A DNA stretch of 64,000 nucleotides. Origin: Paenisporosarcina cavernae. Lineage in GTDB: Bacteria > Bacillota > Bacilli > Bacillales_A > Planococcaceae. The notes beneath the pieces are model-generated. The model was given only the letters and a program-made list of their open reading frames with translations, did not search any database and was not told the DNA's origin. The stretch lies in the NCBI RefSeq assembly GCF_003595195.1, contig NZ_CP032418.1:1562501-1626500 (forward strand), written 5' to 3'. The position numbers were made by a program, and so were the translations under genes. Every line of letters begins with the position of its first letter. Position 1 is the first letter of the stretch. This document shows, one piece after another, positions 63,991 to 64,000 of the stretch.

Positions 63991-64000
63991 GACGGCCTCC

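Overview
The window is a low-GC Firmicutes chromosome segment. Its gene order follows the Bacillus subtilis ytpQ-to-icd region almost gene for gene, read mostly on the minus strand. Several features point to a Bacillales relative outside Bacillus sensu stricto, most likely Planococcaceae/Caryophanaceae; that placement is inference. They are the long SpeD, the shortened DnaE, the FtsA-like gene beside murC and the GntR gene in front of accDA. An alpha/beta SASP gene indicates a spore former or a recent descendant of one. No tRNA or rRNA gene, CRISPR array, prophage or intact insertion sequence was seen; this is mostly core genome.

Layout. 1-3.1 kb: icd (partial), citZ, ytvI, fxsA. 3.1-8.4 kb: pyk-pfkA and a gntR-accD-accA operon with a candidate FadR-type operator. 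8.7-13.2 kb: dnaE, nrnA, ytpI. 13.2-20 kb: ytoI, ytkL, an M24 peptidase, ald, an NCS1 permease and a universal stress protein. 20-28 kb: ackA, ytxK, tpx, yteJ, sppA, a second NAD kinase, rarD, an acyl-CoA synthetase. 28.4-33.7 kb: SASP, thiI-cysteine desulfurase, ezrA, free methionine-R-sulfoxide reductase. 33.7-34.2 kb: a gene-free stretch with a perfect 45-bp palindrome and a 129-bp palindromic repeat-like element. 34.2-37.6 kb: a methionine gamma-lyase-like gene with a good cre site, and a GAF-GGDEF protein. 37.8-40.7 kb: the cold-shock lipid module des-desK-desR with a candidate DesR operator. 40.7-44.6 kb: rpsD with a long leader, speD, a Zn-ribbon protein, tyrS with a T-box. 44.6-54.1 kb: a class A PBP, acsA diverging from acuABC, ccpA, aroA. 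54.3-64 kb: an actin-like FtsA relative with a long repeat-rich C-terminus, ytxH, ytxG, a HAD phosphatase, murC, sftA, ytpR, ytpQ.

The genes form a carbon and acetate node: glycolysis (pfkA, pyk), overflow (ackA), acetate re-assimilation under AcuABC control (acsA), TCA entry (citZ, icd), fatty-acid initiation (accDA) and the global regulator CcpA. Around it sit cell-envelope and division genes (PBP, murC, ezrA, sftA, FtsA-like) and redox or sulfur genes (tpx, fRMsr, thiI, desulfurase, methionine gamma-lyase).

The least explained items are the FtsA-like protein with repeated beta-grasp-looking modules, the 34.07-34.20 kb palindromic element, the recurring two-tier nested terminators, and the absence of the sporulation genes ytrH, ytrI and ytfJ from their expected places. 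Most starts were re-chosen from Shine-Dalgarno spacing; several genes appear to begin with TTG or GTG.
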